DNA of 64,000 nt from Strigops habroptila. Taxonomy: Eukaryota > Chordata > Aves > Psittaciformes > Psittacidae. The stretch covers positions 6,293,284-6,357,283 of the forward strand of contig NC_046358.1 of assembly GCF_004027225.2 (NCBI RefSeq), given 5' to 3'. How positions within the stretch are numbered: position 1 is the stretch's first letter; each line of letters begins with the position of its first letter. The translations under genes were made by a program, and so were the position numbers. Shown in pieces: positions 63,101-64,000 of the stretch. The notes below the pieces were generated by a model. It saw nothing but the letters and a program-made list of their open reading frames with translations, was not told where the DNA came from and searched no databases.

Positions 63101-63801
63101 ATCTTAAACTTAAGAAAGTGCTATTGTAAGCAAAGTGCTGATATGACTGATGTGTTAATACAAATGTAATTCTCTTAAATACAGTCTAAGGCATAAATGT
63201 ACATAGAAATAAAGAAATGTTTGCCTTCGTTTGACACGTGTGTCAAGTAAGATTTAATAGATACGTTTGCTGATGGTCTACACAGTCAGATGTATGATAA
63301 TGTCTTTGTATAAGTAGCATAAGTGAGAATGCTTTAGCTAATACATCATAGCATGCTACTGTAAACAATATAATGCTGTTGTATTATATCTTAACAAACA
63401 TTTCTCATTTAATTTGTAAGCTTGATGAAATGTGCAAACGTGCTTTATAATGTGGTAAGCACTAATGGATGTTTTAATGAAATCTTCTTTCCAAACTGAG
63501 TTGTCTCTCTGAGTGCTAGAAAGGTCCTCTGGTTATCGTTGCACTCAGTGACTTAAGCAAGGCTTTGTTGAGCCTCTTGAATTTTATTGGCTGTACGTGT
63601 ACATCCAGAGGTGCTGTGTTTGTAGTACAGTATGCAAAACAAACAAATCAAACAAAAAACAAACCACCTTCCTGCTACTACTCTCTGTTAACAAATGGAA
63701 TATCTTTCTCACAGATATTTTTTCTTTCTAATCAGAACGCTGATTTGAAGAAACAGCTTCATGAACTTCAAGCCAAAATCACAGCTCTGAGTGAGAAACA
63801 G
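57054..63801 (+). CDS. PHF21A: PHF21A (BHC80), N-terminal coding part, spliced from three exons, 3' incomplete
   Basis: The spliced reading of 57054-57107, 61652-61684 and 63736-63801 gives 51 residues that I recognise as the N-terminus of PHF21A: MELQTLQEALKVEIQVHQ, then KLVAQMKQDPQ, then NADLKKQLHELQ...ITALSEKQ. Known of the family: BHC80 is a nuclear subunit of the LSD1-CoREST-HDAC (BHC) co-repressor complex. Its PHD finger reads unmethylated H3K4, and it helps silence neuronal genes outside neurons. Seen here: a leucine-rich, heptad-like N-terminal helix only. The PHD finger and AT hook must lie right of the window. All three exon junctions fall between codons (phase 0) and all introns are GT-AG. 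The start is well supported: TAG stands in frame two codons upstream of the ATG, position -3 is A, +4 is G, and no other ATG occurs upstream in this exon or in the probable 41-nt UTR exon. No frameshift or stop is seen. Confidence 0.95.
57641..57686 (+). mobile_element. CR1 LINE 3' tip
   Basis: AGATGATCTTAAGGTCCTTT then CCAACCCTAACCATTCTATGATTCT is the terminal ~45 bases of a CR1 copy. It lies in the intron between the first and second PHF21A coding exons. Confidence 0.85.
59875..60140 (+). mobile_element. Probable diverged CR1 interior fragment
   Basis: ATTCAGTGTAGATAAATGCC and AAGTGGTGCACTTTGG resemble the CR1 coding-end segment (AATGTGGATAAATGCAAAGT.. type). The downstream similarity is patchy, so the family call is tentative. 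A separate minus-strand CR1 tip follows about 75 bases later. Confidence 0.45.
60215..60282 (-). mobile_element. CR1 LINE 3' tip
   Basis: GTCATAGAATCATAGAATATC followed by TTGGATGGGACCCATAAGGATC and GAGTCCAACTTCC is a CR1 3' terminus in reverse complement. It is truncated after about 65 bases. Confidence 0.85.
61652..61684 (+). CDS. PHF21A: PHF21A second coding exon, 33 nt
   Basis: Eleven codons read KLVAQMKQDPQ between the acceptor TTTTTCTTTCTAG and the donor CAG|GTAACT. The exon is phase 0 at both ends, so skipping it would delete 11 residues without a frameshift. It is very short, yet the residues continue exactly the known PHF21A N-terminal sequence, so I treat it as constitutive. Confidence 0.95.
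61685..63735 (+). other. PHF21A: PHF21A intron after second coding exon
   Basis: GTAACT...AATCAG, 2.05 kb. No repeat or other gene is recognised. Confidence 0.9.
63736..63801 (+). CDS. PHF21A: PHF21A third coding exon, 66 nt
   Basis: Twenty-two codons begin NADLKKQLHELQ and end ITALSEKQ, between a pyrimidine-rich acceptor (TTTTTTCTTTCTAATCAG) and the donor CAG|GTAGGG. Both ends are phase 0. Leucines with charged residues between them fit the N-terminal coiled coil. The next exon, expected to begin with the residues that follow SEKQ in PHF21A, is not within the remaining 199 bases. Confidence 0.95.
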
Positions 63802-64000
63802 GTAGGGAAACAGAGATGTATTTTTAACACCCTGTTCCAAAGATTTCACTTTTCCCAGCTTCCAAGAGAGCTGCTGTATTTTTAAGTGCAGAAGTAAGTG
63901 TGGGCAAACAGACACTGATGATTTATATTTGATTTGAGTTATTGCAACTCTATCCAACAAGCAACTAGAGTAATCAGTGGCAGCTGATTTTCAGTTTTTC
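63802..64000 (+). other. PHF21A: Start of the next PHF21A intron
   Basis: It begins GTAGGG. The window ends inside it. Confidence 0.9.

Noticed and set aside
63231..63246. Short inverted repeat TTGACAC-GT-GTGTCAA
   Set aside because: Seven-base arms are expected by chance in 64 kb. There is no supporting context.

Overview
The window is vertebrate nuclear DNA, most likely from a bird. It carries many CR1 LINE fragments, several ending in the avian 3' signature (ATTCTATGATTCTATG). It also has GC-rich CpG-island promoters, long AT-richer introns and no compact prokaryote-like coding. Almost every long open frame is spurious: low-complexity repeat, CR1 debris or chance.

The one gene I can identify from protein-level evidence is the 5' part of PHF21A (BHC80), on the + strand. 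Three coding exons are directly readable. 57054-57107 encodes MELQTLQEALKVEIQVHQ, 61652-61684 encodes KLVAQMKQDPQ, and 63736-63801 encodes NADLKKQLHELQ...ITALSEKQ. All have good splice sites and join in phase 0 to give the first 51 residues, the N-terminal coiled-coil segment of this LSD1-CoREST-HDAC complex subunit. A likely 5'UTR exon lies at 53225-53265. A large CpG island at about 21.83-24.1 kb is the probable promoter and first exon, so intron 1 would be about 29 kb. The rest of the gene (PHD finger, AT hook, second coiled coil) lies beyond the right edge.

Layout: 1-1.5 kb is a CpG-rich block containing a ~650 bp degenerate hexanucleotide array flanked by two CTCF-like motifs pointing away from each other. 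At the extreme left edge is a minus-strand Kozak-perfect ATG (GGCACCATG), possibly the start of a divergent neighbour; by synteny CREB3L1 is the best guess. 1.57-2.57 kb holds two CR1 copies in inverted orientation. 2.6-21.8 kb is intergenic with scattered young and ancient CR1 remnants and no recognised gene. 21.8-24.1 kb is the PHF21A CpG island. 24.1-64 kb is PHF21A introns with the exons above, further CR1 fragments, and some small structured elements, the most notable being a facing pair of ZNF143/SBS2-like motifs at 30.05-30.13 kb.

I found no CRISPR array, tRNA, rRNA or intact transposon, and nothing I can call a wholly new system. The items most worth checking are the facing ZNF143-like pair, the CTCF-flanked hexamer array, the inverted CR1 pair, a CpG-richer intronic segment near 43.2 kb, and a 62-bp duplicated segment of unknown origin.
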